Shown: one piece after another, positions 1-10,329 of the stretch
Numbering within the stretch: the first letter of the stretch is position 1
Layout: each line of letters starts with the position of its first letter
Assembly (NCBI RefSeq): GCF_003265705.1
Contig: NW_020312817.1
Span: forward strand, 46,417,627 to 46,481,626
Reading direction: 5' to 3'
From: Callorhinus ursinus
Lineage: Eukaryota > Chordata > Mammalia > Carnivora > Otariidae
Length of the DNA stretch: 64,000 nt
The notes under the pieces: generated by a model
What the model saw: the letters and a program-made list of their open reading frames with translations, nothing else
The model's database searches: none
Told to the model about the DNA's origin: nothing
Made by a program: the position numbers and the translations under genes

Positions 1-325
1 TTATTATAGTATTCTGGGTCCCTTGAATTTCTTTATGAATAGTTCGGGTCAGCTTATCTATTTCTGCAAACAAAAAGCCAGATGGAATTTTGATAATCTT
101 CAAATCAATCTGAGGATTATTGACATCTCAACAATATTGTCTTCCAGTCCACGAATATGGAATGTCTTCCTATTTATAAATGTAGGTGTTCCTTAATTTC
201 TTTCAAAGATGTTTTATAGTGCCCTTCAGTGTATAAGTCTTGCACTTCTTTTTCTAAATTTATCCTTACACATTTTATTCTTTTATATGCTCTTGTAAAT
301 GGAATAGTTTTGTTTGTTTGTTGTT

Positions 326-501
326 TTATTTATTCTTTACTTTTTTGGAGGGGAGGAGGGGAGGAAGAGGCAGAGAGTCTCAAGTAGACTCCATGCTGAG
401 CCCAGGGCTTGTCATGGGCTTCTATCTCACAACCCTGAGATCACAACCTGAGTCAAAACCAAGAGTCAGATGCTTAATGAACTGCACCACCCAGGAGTCC
501 C
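326..501 (-). mobile_element. CAN-SINE (tRNA-Lys derived), antisense, inside L1
   Basis: Read on the minus strand it begins gggactcctgggtggtgcag, carries the pol III-type head and ctcaggttgtgatctcaggg, and ends in an A-rich tail (T-rich on the plus strand at 326-345). It splits the surrounding L1, so it is the younger insertion. It is diverged and unlikely to be transcribed. A 77-codon frame through it is incidental. Confidence 0.85.
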
Positions 502-633
502 AGAATACTTTTCTTAATTTCATTTTTGGATTGTTCATTGCTAGTGTATAGAAATACAATTGTTATTTTATATTGATTTTGTATTGTACAATCTTACTAA
601 ACTCATTTATTACTTCTAGTAGCTTTGTGCATG

Positions 634-634
<1 letters not shown>

Positions 635-673
<39 letters not shown>
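635..673. repeat. (TG)n microsatellite
   Basis: About 19 uninterrupted TG units lie within the L1 fragment. The tract is long enough to be length-polymorphic. Confidence 0.97.
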
Positions 674-676
<3 letters not shown>

Positions 677-769
677 TACTTAGGAATTTGTGTATCTGAT
701 AGTATGTCATCTGAAAATATATGTAAACATTTTTATATTAAGCAAAATAATTCTTATAATTTCCTTTAG

Positions 770-956
770 TTTGTGAGACATAGTTTACTTTAGTTCTTGT
801 AAGATACTTACAATAACTGATACAAAGTCTTTATCATATAAATTTAACATCTGAGTTTTCTCAGGGACAGTTTCTTCACTCTTTTCCCCCCTATGTGGGC
901 ACCATACTTTTGTGATTCCTTGCATATCTCATAATTTTTGTTGAAAACAAGCTTTT
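770..956 (-). mobile_element. Possible L1 3'UTR-like fragment, antisense
   Basis: The phrases acaaagtctttatcatataa, taacatctgagttttctcag and gattccttgcatatctcata resemble, in order, the antisense 3'UTR of old mammalian L1M elements as I remember them. The match is diverged, and I see no poly-T start. It is offered as probable, not certain. Confidence 0.35.
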
Positions 957-989
957 CACTTGATCTTAGCTAAAAGACCAAGAAACCGT
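957..989 (-). pseudogene. U2 snRNA 5'-end fragment (retropseudogene-like)
   Basis: The minus strand of 957-984 matches 25 of 28 positions of the conserved U2 5' region around cttttagctaagatcaagtg; extending to the U2 5' end at 989 gives 27 of 33. U2 is the spliceosomal RNA that pairs with the intron branch point. Only the first ~33 nt are recognisable; the branch-recognition sequence, Sm site and 3' stem-loops are missing, so it cannot work. The downstream sequence on the same strand looks L1-like, which would fit a template-switch chimera. A chance match cannot be excluded. Confidence 0.45.
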
Positions 990-1589
990 ATGTCAGAGCT
1001 TTTCAAAGTTTCTTATGTACATCTCATTTCCCAACTGTTTCTTTTAAGTTTCTTTGTTCATGTTCCCAATTGCCCCAACTATTATTATTGGTTTAAGCAG
1101 TTGTAGTATGAAATAATTGTCTCTGATGGTTTTAACAAGTACCCCAGGGTAAAGACTGTTTACTCTGAGTGAGTTCTGTGAGTTCTGACTCAGATCAAAT
1201 AAAGACAAGCTGTCTAATTTGATCTTACAGAAAGTTGCCAGGCCAAAAAACAACAACAAAACAGCAGCAACAAAAACAACAATAAAAAACCCGAGACTAA
1301 AAAAACAAGACTTGTAAAATGGCACTCTGGATGCTCTGAATCCATTCTGCCCCAACAGAGCACATACTTCAGGAAGCTTCCCATCCATTTATTTTAAAAT
1401 AGATGTAAATGTATTTGAAGAATGTTGTCCTAGTTATGCAATGAACAGGAGGTAACTGCCTTAATATTATCTATACTATAAAACTTTTTATAAATGTCAT
1501 ATTTAGTAGAAACTCTTCAGATACATTTTTTCTTAAGATTGAGAATAGTTAAGGTCACCCACTGTCATTAGCCAAATTACCATGAATTC
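990..1589. other. Unassigned AT-rich DNA
   Basis: No gene or clear repeat family is recognised. It includes a CAA/CAG-rich low-complexity patch at about 1243-1290. A 114-codon minus-strand frame (1044-1388) crosses this patch and has a low-complexity hydrophobic composition, so I treat it as chance. Confidence 0.5.
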
Positions 1590-2830
1590 AGCACAGTTTA
1601 AATTAAAATTCCTGATGAATTTTGGAAAACAAATACTCAACAAGCAATTCTAAAATACATTTGGAAAATCATTTATTCAACAATAGTCCAGTCACTTAAG
1701 AAAATAATTTGGAAGACTTTCCCCACCTGAGAAGGCATATTTTAAAGGAGCCATGTTAATAAAACTATGTGGTGTAAACATCACATTAAACAAATCAGTT
1801 TGTTGAACAGGGTGAAGGTCTTAAAAATAGAAATAAATTACATATGAATGAATCTGTTTTATAAAAAAAGTACCTCAGAAATTGAGTAAAGTGCTGGATT
1901 GTTTAAGAAATGATGTTGGGAAAACTGACCGATGGAAAAAGAGTATATATATAACTTTGGATCTCTACTTAACACTAAACATATACAAAGACCTATATGG
2001 GGATGGTAAAATGTAAGGTTAATAGAATAAAGCCAAGGAAAGCTTATGTGTGTCCTTGGATTGGGTAAGGGATTTTAATGAAACATCTGAAATTATATAT
2101 CTTAAAGCCAAAAAATAAAAGTCTGGCTCTGTATACCACATTAATATTGTTATTCAAAGGCACAAATGAAAAAATAATGCTGGGATAATAGAGAAAGAAG
2201 ACATTTGAAAAATGAGTACCTGGAAAATATTTTGTATCTATAATATACAAGAAGTTTATACCAACCAAATAAAAAATAGAGAAAATACAAAGAGGCCAAA
2301 GCTTATTAATAAGCAATTAAAAGAGAAACCTCTGTATATATTCAAGAAACATCATACCTTTTAGGAGATATCTGCCTTTTAGGAGATATTTGCGAGATAT
2401 TTATCACAGCATTGTATATGGAAGCAGATAATTGGAACCATCCTAGTGATCAGTTACTTAAAAAAATAAAAAATAGTGCAACAGTGAGATATATAGAGTA
2501 TGCATGTTGTCATAATATAGCAAATAAAATGTATAAATTAGAGGCAAATACAGCATATGGATAAACCTTAAAATGGAAGTTGAGTAAAAATAAGAAAAAG
2601 AAATTATTATTGAATTATCACTGCTATTACCATTTATGCATCTATACAACACAAACATACAAGAAAAAAATACTATATTCTTGAAAAGATGCATATATAT
2701 TCATTTGTTCATGTCTGCTGGGGGAATGAGAGTATTTAAAGCAGGCAGAAAGTAGAATGGGGAAATGAATGCTTAACTTTTTGCACTACAAGTCCAAAAC
2801 AGTGAGAGGAAGAAAACCAAAGCTATTTTT
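1590..2830 (+). mobile_element. Old L1M/HAL1-like element, ORF2 3' part to 3' end
   Basis: Sense L1 ORF2 phrases occur in the expected order but heavily decayed: acatttggaaaatcatttat, gaaatgatgttgggaaaactg, tatacaaagacctatatggg, then the 3' region (agcattgtatatggaagcag, atatggataaaccttaaaatg). No frame survives. Its 3' portion contains an 18-bp tandem duplication. Diffuse boundaries reflect age. Confidence 0.7.
2357..2392. repeat. 18-bp tandem duplication
   Basis: Two adjacent copies of ccttttaggagatatytg differ at one base. This is a local slippage product inside the old L1. Confidence 0.9.
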
Positions 2831-2954
2831 ATCTAATTGTTAATCCATAAATCTTAACCTGTGATGCAGGTTAATTTCACAATTTCTTTTCACAAACTGT
2901 TATTGCACATAATAAATGAATGTTAATTTCATGGAGGCTGGTGGCCAATATTTT

Positions 2955-3090
2955 GGATTTCTTTTCCTATAATATCAAGATAATAAAGGTATCTACTTCA
3001 TAATATTGTCATAAAGATTACAGACCTTAATATGTGGAAATATTTAGATCAATAGTTGAGACATGGTAAATGTTTGGTGAAATGTCTTCT
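2955..3090 (+). mobile_element. MIR SINE fragment
   Basis: The pattern of the MIR core and 3' part is retained: caagataataaaggtatctac, cataaagattacagacctta, then agacatggtaaatgtttgg. Ancient and non-functional. Confidence 0.5.
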
Positions 3091-4456
3091 TAGAATTTTT
3101 ATATTAAAAAATACCTGAAAAAAATAAATGAGGTTATAAAATAAGTGAAATGTATATGTACTATATATATTTTAGGTTAAAGGACACTATAATGCTATTT
3201 ATTCATATATTAAGTGACTAGAAATCTGAAATCATTATTATTCACCTACTTTAGGGCTTACCAGTAATCTCAATTTTGTACCAATCTTTAAATAATTTAA
3301 GAATCTTATAGTTAAATATGACATATGATATATGTATATATATAATATATATATACACACAAAATACATGCAATATGTATATATATGTTTATATATGCAC
3401 ATGTAGGGTATATGTATGTATGTAATATTTAAATGTATATATGTTTTATTTAAAGGCATCCTTTAAATAAAGAGGTAATTAGTTTTGTAGCTGAAAAGCC
3501 AAGAGGGAGAATTGGATTCAATTACATTAATTTCAACATTCACATCCTCAGAACTTTGGTTCTGTTTCTCTGTTTTCTGTGATGCTTTTGGCATTTTTCT
3601 CCTCTGTGAGTCACTTTCACCTTTAAGACTACTCATCTGATGAGTAAAAGTATATGCAGCAGTTCCTGAGCTCCCATCCAAACACCATCCAACTATTCCA
3701 ATATTCTCTTAGATCTCAAGGAACTAGACAAAGCTTCTTACCTCAGTGCCCTAGTGAAATGTTCTGAATGCCACATGGTCTAAATTGGATCTCATAATCA
3801 TTTCAGAACTGAATTCTGTGGCTAGGAGAATGGGAGTCCTTCTTGGAACTAGAGAGGGGAGTGGGGATGCCATTACACAAAAGAAAAGCTGTATGCTTCA
3901 GCGAGAATTCTAGGGAGTGAGTCTTGGGTAAGGAACCATCAAATATCAACTTTAGAAATACTATCTCGAATTCTTAATAGTAGTATGCATTCCTTCCACA
4001 GTCTTTTTTTTCTTTCTTTCTTTCTTTTTGTCCATATGAAGTCCCACTCAGCATATATGGCTCCATTTTGTCTCTGTTTCCCTCATGTGTTTAAAGGCTT
4101 TCCCTTTGCCTCTATGTTCTTGGCTTCTCCTGTGTCAACACTTCAGAGTCTAACAAATCCATTGTCTTTTGTTTGATTGTTATTGATATTGTTCATAGGG
4201 TATTTAGATGCTGTGCTTTAACAGAAAGCAAAAATGACAAAGCAGCACATAATTTTTACCTGAAAATATCTGCTCTACAAAGATATTCAAAGTTGTATTT
4301 ATATGTTATTTCTGTTATGGACAAACAAAAGCAGATGCATATACTTTGATGAAATCTGTTCAATTGTGAAATTATCAGTGTCAAGCTAAAGGATACATGC
4401 AACAAGTGGTTGCATCACTTAATTACATATTCAAATTTCCCTATAGTGTAAGACTG
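3091..4456. other. AT-rich intergenic DNA with low-complexity tracts
   Basis: It holds a TA/TATG-rich tract (about 3325-3445) and a short (TTTC)n at 4010-4029. A 72-codon minus-strand frame (3463-3681) has a hydrophilic, coding-like composition rich in S, E, K and Q but matches no family I know, and has no Kozak or splice context worth calling. No other gene signal is seen. Confidence 0.6.
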
Positions 4457-4472
4457 AGAAACAGTGATGCTG

Positions 4473-4604
4473 GGCGCCTGGGTGGCTCAGATGGTTAAGC
4501 ATCTATCTTCGGCTCAGGTCATGATCCCAGGGTCTTGGGATCGAGTCCCACATTAGGCTCCCTACTCCTTGGGAGCCTGCTTCTCGCTCTGCCTCTCTCT
4601 CTGC

Positions 4605-4635
<31 letters not shown>

Positions 4636-4658
4636 GAATAAAAAAAAAAAAAAAGTTT
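4473..4658 (+). mobile_element. CAN-SINE with 16-bp target-site duplication
   Basis: Begins gggcgcctgggtggctcag, passes through aggtcatgatcccagggtc and a (CT)n tract, and ends catgaataaa plus poly-A. It is flanked by perfect repeats agaaacagtgatgctg at 4457-4472 and 4659-4674. The intact duplication and long A tail suggest a fairly recent L1-mediated insertion. Confidence 0.95.
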
Positions 4659-4674
4659 AGAAACAGTGATGCTG

Positions 4675-5019
4675 ATATTCTCCAGAGAGCCAAACCAATG
4701 TGATATTGGAGATGTCCCTGGTGAAGGAGTCAGACCAATTTCAGATTCCTAGGATGTGCTATACTTTCCTCTAGAGACATGGCACAAATTTGAGGATGGT
4801 TTCAGAGAATGTGTCCAAAGTAGGAAACAAATTGTAAAACTCTGAACTTTTTTCCTCCCTCACTTGTTGTCAGATTGCAGAAAAGCACAAGTGGAAGACC
4901 CCATATTTGAGGGATTGAAAGGTTATTTAGAGAAATGAATGCATAATAAAAATAACCATAATAAATCTATCTCAAAATGCTGAATGGCAAAATCAGGATT
5001 TTATCCAAAAACTTACAGT
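4675..5019. other. Unassigned single-copy DNA
   Basis: No repeat, open frame or RNA gene is recognised. Confidence 0.5.
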
Positions 5020-5130
5020 ATTTTTTCATGATTAGTCTACATTACCTATGTGTAGACAAGCTAATTAATGTAACTTGTTTTGTGCCTAGTACATAGTAGG
5101 CCTTTAATAAATATTTGTGCAAAGGAATTA
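5020..5130 (+). mobile_element. MIR/L2-type 3' end fragment
   Basis: It retains the characteristic tgcctagtacatagtaggcc followed by tttaataaatatttgtgc, the shared MIR/L2 3' end. Only this tail is convincing. Confidence 0.6.
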
Positions 5131-5948
5131 CAAAAGGTAAAGGAGCATATCTTTGTACAGCAAATTTTGCAGTCTTGAGAATAAAAATCAAAATGCCACT
5201 GAGGTACAGATTTTAAGTCTTAGATCATAATTTATGTTCAGGTAGTAGATGTAAACCTTCTACATACCAGAAACAATATTGTCAATGTGGTCAAGTCACC
5301 AGAAAACTTTCTAGAGAAGCAAGTGCAAGAGGCCAGTACATATAGTCAGATGTTCTGAGTTCAAATAACAGAATATCCTGAAACAATTTGCATGAAACTT
5401 TCTTTGTCAGCACCCACTGATGTCAACAAAGACCCAGTTCTCATCTTCTTTCTCTGCCCCTGAGTGTGTTTGATTTGTCTTGCCCTTAGATGAGGCTAAT
5501 GGCTGGTCGCAGTAAGACAGACACTCCATATTGATGTAACCATGGCAGATAAATTCATTCTGCCTTAAGAGTTTCTTTTTTCCAAATGACAGAGCTTCTG
5601 AAGTTAACTGGAGCAAAGCCACACTAGATGGGATTAACGGCACAATGAGGCACATTACCAAAAACTCATGAAAATGTTCCCATTGTGCCTGCACGTTCAT
5701 ATAAGCAAATGTAAAGCTAAACAGTATTTCAATGAAATTCGTGTCCTGAATGCCCTGGTTCTTCATGTACCTGGCAGGGTTTTCTAAAAATTAAGTTTTT
5801 TCTCTGGTAAGTCTGATTACTTAATCTTCTCATCCAGGGTGACACTAGAAGCCACAAGTGTGATCATTCTTAGAGTATTATGTACTCACTTCTACTTCAC
5901 ACATTTTTGGTTGGTTGATTTTTCAAGCTGGATTTTCCTGTTTCATAG
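5131..5948. other. Single-copy DNA with an unassigned 119-codon frame
   Basis: The minus strand at 5407-5766 is open for 119 codons from an ATG, in DNA slightly richer in GC than its surroundings. The product would start MKNQGIQDTNF and has a hydrophobic stretch near residues 35-55; no domain or family is recognised. There is no visible promoter, A-rich tail or splice evidence, so it is most likely a chance frame or the remnant of an unknown exon or pseudogene. Confidence 0.3.
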
Positions 5949-5957
5949 CTGGGAGTA

Positions 5958-6412
5958 TTTTTTTTTTTATTTGAGTGTAGTTGTCACACAATGTTACATT
6001 AGTTTCAGGTGTACAACATAATGATTCCACAAGTTTATACCTTATGCTATGCTCACCACAAGTACAGTTACCATACATTGTCTTACAATAACATTGCCTA
6101 TATTCCTTATTCTGTGTCTTTTGTTCCCATGACTTATTCATTCCATAACCGGAAGCCTGTATCTCTCACTTCCCTTCACCCATTTTGTTCATCCTTCCTC
6201 CCCTCTCTGACAACCATGAGTTTATCCTCTGTATTTACAAGCCCGATTCTGCTTTTTATTTATTTATTCAATTTTTTAGGTTACATGTAAGAGTGAAATC
6301 ATATGGTATTTGTCTTTCTCAGTCTGACTTATTTCACTTAGCATAAAACTCTCTAGGTCTGTCCATGGTTGGTGCAAATGTCACAGTCTTACTCTTTTTT
6401 ATGGCTATGTAT

Positions 6413-6451
<39 letters not shown>

Positions 6452-6772
6452 CATATATATGTGTGTGTGTGTGTGTGTATACATATGAGGGATATATATC
6501 CTAGTAGTAGAATTACTGGATCATATGGTGTTTTAAAATTTTTGAGGAACTTCCATGCTGTTTTCCACAGTAGCTGTACCAATTTACATTCCTACCAACA
6601 GTGTTTAAGTGTTCCTTTTTTTCTACATCCTTGCAAACACTAGTTATTTCTTGTCTTTTTGATTTTCGCCATTCTGATGGGTGTAAGGTCATATCTCATT
6701 GTGGTTTTGATTTGCATTTCCCTGATGATGAGTGATGTTGAGCATTTTTTCATTTGTTGGCCATCTGTACGT
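5958..6772 (-). mobile_element. 5'-truncated L1 (3'UTR plus ORF2 C-terminal end) with TSD
   Basis: The plus strand starts with the poly-T tail (about 5958-5969), then the antisense carnivoran L1 3'UTR (gttacattagtttcaggtgt), then ORF2 3' sequence down to ttgagcattttttcatttg. The element ends abruptly at 6772. The flanks ctgggagta at 5949-5957 and 6773-6781 are a direct repeat, so this is a complete 5'-truncated insertion of about 815 bp. No frame is intact. An internal CA/TA/TG tract has expanded at an ORF2 position where other L1 copies here also expand. Confidence 0.9.
6413..6482. repeat. (CA)n-(TA)n-(TG)n compound microsatellite
   Basis: About thirteen CA units, a short TA-rich centre, and about nine TG units follow one another. 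Because CA is the complement of TG read backwards, the tract is a near-perfect inverted repeat capable of extruding a hairpin or Z-DNA. It lies in the L1 insertion. Confidence 0.95.
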
Positions 6773-6781
6773 CTGGGAGTA

Positions 6782-7524
6782 ATTTTTAAATGTCAAATTT
6801 GTGGGGGAAATTTAGTCTATTTCACTGATAGTCTATTTTTACTTATTTTATATTTCTTGATGATCTCAAGAAATTTGAAAGACTAAGCCAGGGGCTGGAA
6901 GAACATACTCTATTCTAACATTTTTCTTTTTTGCATGATAACATGTAAGCCTTTATATTTTTATACATATGAACATTAATGTACTAAAAACATTTTGCAT
7001 CAATATGAAGATTTTGATCTGCTGCCTTCTCTTAAAGTACTTTATAGGAAAAAGTGAGCTGTCATTGATCATAGCACTGTAGGATGTATAATTATTGCCA
7101 TTAATACAGTTCATTAAGATGAAAAAATAACAAATTACTTTTAATGAGTCCTCCAGACATAAATTTATTTCAAACTACAAACTCATTTGTATCTTTGTGG
7201 TATATACAAATTAAATTAGCATTCTCTGATGTTCTTAGAAGTGCTCTTTCTTTGTAAGGTAATAAACATAGCACATATATCAAAACAATTTCTTTAAAGT
7301 CAAGTTTTATAGCACTTGCAGGAAATTATTAATACTCTGGCAAACTTTCTGCTTTTAAAAATTATTATTTTTTCTGTTCAAGTGGGTAAATTCAGCTGTC
7401 TCTATATGATGTGAAGTGGAACAAGGAAAAGCACATATCTAAAGAATCAATGTGTTGCATATAAAATAATCCATAATTATTTTTATCCAAAATATTGTAG
7501 ATATCACTACAGTAATGTAGATAT
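6782..7524. other. Unassigned AT-rich DNA
   Basis: No gene, RNA or repeat family is recognised between the L1 target-site copy and the next MIR. Confidence 0.5.
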
Positions 7525-7765
7525 GATGTTAAAAATTGTAAACTCTGGAGTCAAATGCTTAGATGGGAATTCTGGTTCAGGCACTTTCCAGATGTGAACA
7601 AGTAACTTAAAACTTTCATGCCTTAGTATTTTTTTAAAAGTATGTTAGTATATTTGTAAAAATACAAATGATAATATTACCTTCCAGATAAGTGATTATG
7701 GCAATTAGGTATTAAATATAGATTAAATACTCATTAAAGTCATATCATTTAAATTATTAGATAAG
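7525..7765 (+). mobile_element. MIR SINE, nearly full length
   Basis: The order aaactctggagtcaaatgc, tctggttcaggcactttcc, agatgtgaacaagtaactta, atgataatattaccttccag and attaaatatagattaaatac follows the MIR consensus from tRNA-related part to 3' end. Ancient and inactive. Confidence 0.75.
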
Positions 7766-7849
7766 AGACTTATTTTCTTATCTTGAACCTATAAATATAA
7801 ATAAAATAAATATCTAGTCTCTGCCTCAATTCCTAACACAGAACTTCTA

Positions 7850-8630
7850 AAACCCTTGTAATTTCCTGAGTAATAGGGGTGATAGGAGCATCTTTTGTTC
7901 TAATATTTGGTCATTGACCCCAGTTCTTGATACCCAGTTCCTAAATTCTCTGGAATTTCTTGGGCTATAGGATAGGGATACCTTTTGTTCTAACAAAACT
8001 AGTTCTGGTTGGGTGGAGGGCGGAGGGCGGAGAGTGGGTGGCGGGGGGGCGCGGGGGGGGGGTTCCTGGATAGCTTCAGAAAGGAGGTGGTCACCAGAAA
8101 AACCAAGCTATGGTTAGAAGCTTGGAACTTTTAGCCCAATCACCATCCTCCAGGAAGGGGAGATCGGCCAGAAATTGAGTTAATAATTGTTCATGTCTAT
8201 GTGATGAAGCCTCCATAGACATCCCTGAACTATAGGGTTCCAGAGCTCCCTGATTGGTGCACATGGGAGGGTGGTGCACCCCAGCTTTACAGGGACTCTT
8301 CCAAACCTCGGCATGTGTATTTTGTCATCTGCCGATTCATCTCTATCCTTTACCATATCCTTTTTAATAAACCGGTAGCATGAGTAAATCTTTCCCTGAG
8401 TTCTGTGAGTTGTTACAGTGAATTGTGAGAACTTCCAATTTATACCTGGTTGGGCGGAAGTACGGGTGACAACCTGTGACTTGTGACTGGTGTCTACAGT
8501 GGGGGATAGTCTTGCAGGACCTGTGGGGTCTGAGATAGCTCCAGGTAGTTAGTGTCATAATTGAATTACAGGGCACTCTAATGTCTGGAGAGTTGGAGGA
8601 TTAGTTGGTGTGGGGAAAAAAACCTACACA
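7850..8630 (+). mobile_element. ERVL-class LTR (family not assigned)
   Basis: An LTR-like block ends in ...cctacaca and is followed at once by a sequence complementary to a tRNA 3' end, the layout of a 5' LTR. Typical LTR parts are visible: ctccctgattggtgcac, a polyadenylation signal aataaa at about 8366, then a GT-rich 3' part. The first ~150 bp hold two diverged copies of a unit ending cttttgttctaa. A G-rich expansion (8010-8062) disrupts it. It is an ancient decayed endogenous retroviral relic with no coding capacity seen; the 5' boundary is approximate. Confidence 0.65.
8010..8062 (+). repeat. G-rich, potential G-quadruplex tract
   Basis: More than six runs of three or more G, ending in runs of seven and ten, stand out in otherwise AT-rich DNA. 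The run spacing suits an intramolecular G-quadruplex on the plus strand. It could also be an assembly-sensitive homopolymer region. Confidence 0.85.
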
Positions 8631-8665
8631 TTTGGTGTCAGAAGTATTGTGAGTGTAGAGGAAAT
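8631..8665 (+). other. Retroviral primer-binding site and start of internal region
   Basis: Directly after the LTR end lies tggtgtcagaagt, which fits the tRNA-Leu-type primer-binding site used by ERVL elements (established for that family). The internal region then stops within a few tens of bases. No gag, pro or pol frame follows. Confidence 0.6.
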
Positions 8666-9579
8666 AAGATTTTCTTTTAACATGTACATTCAAAGTGGGT
8701 CCTTCTGCAAGATGATAGCAATTACCAATATTTTGTTGGTCATTTTATTAGTAGTTTTTGTATTTTCTCTTTAAAATTCGTTCACACTTTTGTACTTTCT
8801 CATACCTATTTATTTTTCAACCTCCCTTTTCTCTTTATGTATATCTTATTCTTCTTGTAGACTCTTTTCCAGACACTTTTGGCTTGACACTGTGCCAAGT
8901 TTATTCTGCTTATAAATACACAAACTCGAAAAAGCATTTGTTCTGAAAAGGAAAATAAGAGATGAGATAGAGCAACATATGTATATAATTTATTTGTTGT
9001 TGTAAGTTTGAAGGACTAATTCTATATGGGGAGGAGCATATCTTAACTAATCAAGTCACTATTTTGAAATGTTGAGAACTGTGTATGTAACACTGATAAT
9101 CCAATCAGATGGTTTCATGAATTGTAATAATGTGTAATTTTAATGACATATCCGATCAGAGATTAAGATGTACATGATTACCTTTGAATATTTTGTTTCA
9201 AAATATATGAGATGTCTGCTTATTTATGTATTTATGTATTTATTACCTTGAAATGGCTACCAAAACTTTATTCTTTTCTAATTCTCACATCATTTTTGCT
9301 GAGTGTTTACTGTCAAGAATTATGTGAAGGGTCTGACATTTTATCTTATGGGCAAACTAAATTTAGGTTGGCACGGTTTCATAGATACTAGTAGAAGATG
9401 TAAGACTCCTGGGTGAAAGACAAAATACTTTATTACTCATGACACAGAGGTAGCATGAACTTAATGCTTATATCTGTTCCCCTTGTCCCCCAAATCTTAC
9501 TAGAGTATGTGGGAAAGTCCATATTATGTGGTGCATACGCCATGACTTGTGTCACAGTTGAGGAACCTTAAACTTCTTT
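8666..9579. other. Unassigned AT-rich DNA
   Basis: No gene or RNA gene is seen. A 62-codon plus-strand frame (8758-8946) has no recognisable domain and is treated as chance. No repeat family is named with confidence. Confidence 0.5.
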
Positions 9580-9776
9580 ATTTTATTTTTTAAAGATATT
9601 ACTTACTTATTTGAGAAAGAGAGAGAGTGAGCAGGTGGGGGAAGTGGAAGAGGGAGAGGGAGAAGCAAATGTCCTGCTGAGCAGGAAGCCTGATGTGGGG
9701 GTTCAATCCCAGGACTCTGGGATGGTGACCTGAGCCTAAGGCAGACGCTTAACTGACTGAGCCACCCAGGCACCCC
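9580..9776 (-). mobile_element. CAN-SINE, antisense
   Basis: On the minus strand: ggggtgcctgggtggctcag, then aggtcaccatcccagagtc, GA/CT-rich middle and A-rich tail (T-rich at 9580-9592). The flanks ccttaaacttcttt (9566-9579) and cctttaagctttta (9776-9789) form an imperfect target-site duplication. Confidence 0.9.
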
Positions 9777-9789
9777 CTTTAAGCTTTTA

Positions 9790-10329
9790 AAGAGACCTAC
9801 TAGCTAACCTACCTAACTGTTGCCCCAGGGGAGGGGCACATTATCATTAATATCACGGGCAGCAACAACAACAAAACTTCCCTCTTCCTCCAAAAAGCAC
9901 ACTTATGTCTATCTTCCAAAGTTATTTGCTATAAAAATAATTCTTGAAAATATAGTCAGGACAAAGGCTGTCAGTACCTTTGTTCAAAGGATATGTAGAA
10001 ATATAAGAAACCCATAGAAACTTTTGTCCTAATTCTCAAGGTGTCTTATAACTATTATTATATCAAGTGTTATTGATTGATGGAGAAGAGACAAAATATA
10101 AACAGATGTTGCTGAGAATGCTTGCTGAATATGGAAAATAATCAATAGGACAACTATTTCATGTAATTGATTTATAAAACCACCTCTGTAGATTAAAGAC
10201 CTAAATAAGAATGGCAAAATTTTTAAAATCTTCAAAAAATAAGTGAGAATGTCTTATTTCTCTAGATAGAGATGAATTTTAAAAACAATACACTAATCAG
10301 TTATTTGAATGGTAAGTTTAACTAAACAT
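9790..10329. other. Unassigned AT-rich DNA
   Basis: No gene or confident repeat assignment. Confidence 0.5.

Larger units (their letters stand above)
1..725 (-). mobile_element. Old L1 fragment (ORF2 reverse-transcriptase region), antisense
   Basis: The plus strand reads as the complement of L1 ORF2: the order of phrases (caatattgtcttccagtcc, then ttcaaagatgttttatagt, then attgattttgtattgtac, then gtatgtcatctgaaaat) matches that of the younger L1 copy at about 14.5-14.9 kb here. Divergence is high and no frame is open, so this is an ancient (L1M-like) dead copy cut by the window edge. A SINE and a (TG)n tract interrupt it. The subfamily is not resolved. Confidence 0.8.

Noticed and set aside
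6334..6643. Overlapping 82- and 92-codon frames on both strands
   Set aside because: They read through the CA/TG microsatellite of a truncated L1 and are artefacts of the repeat.
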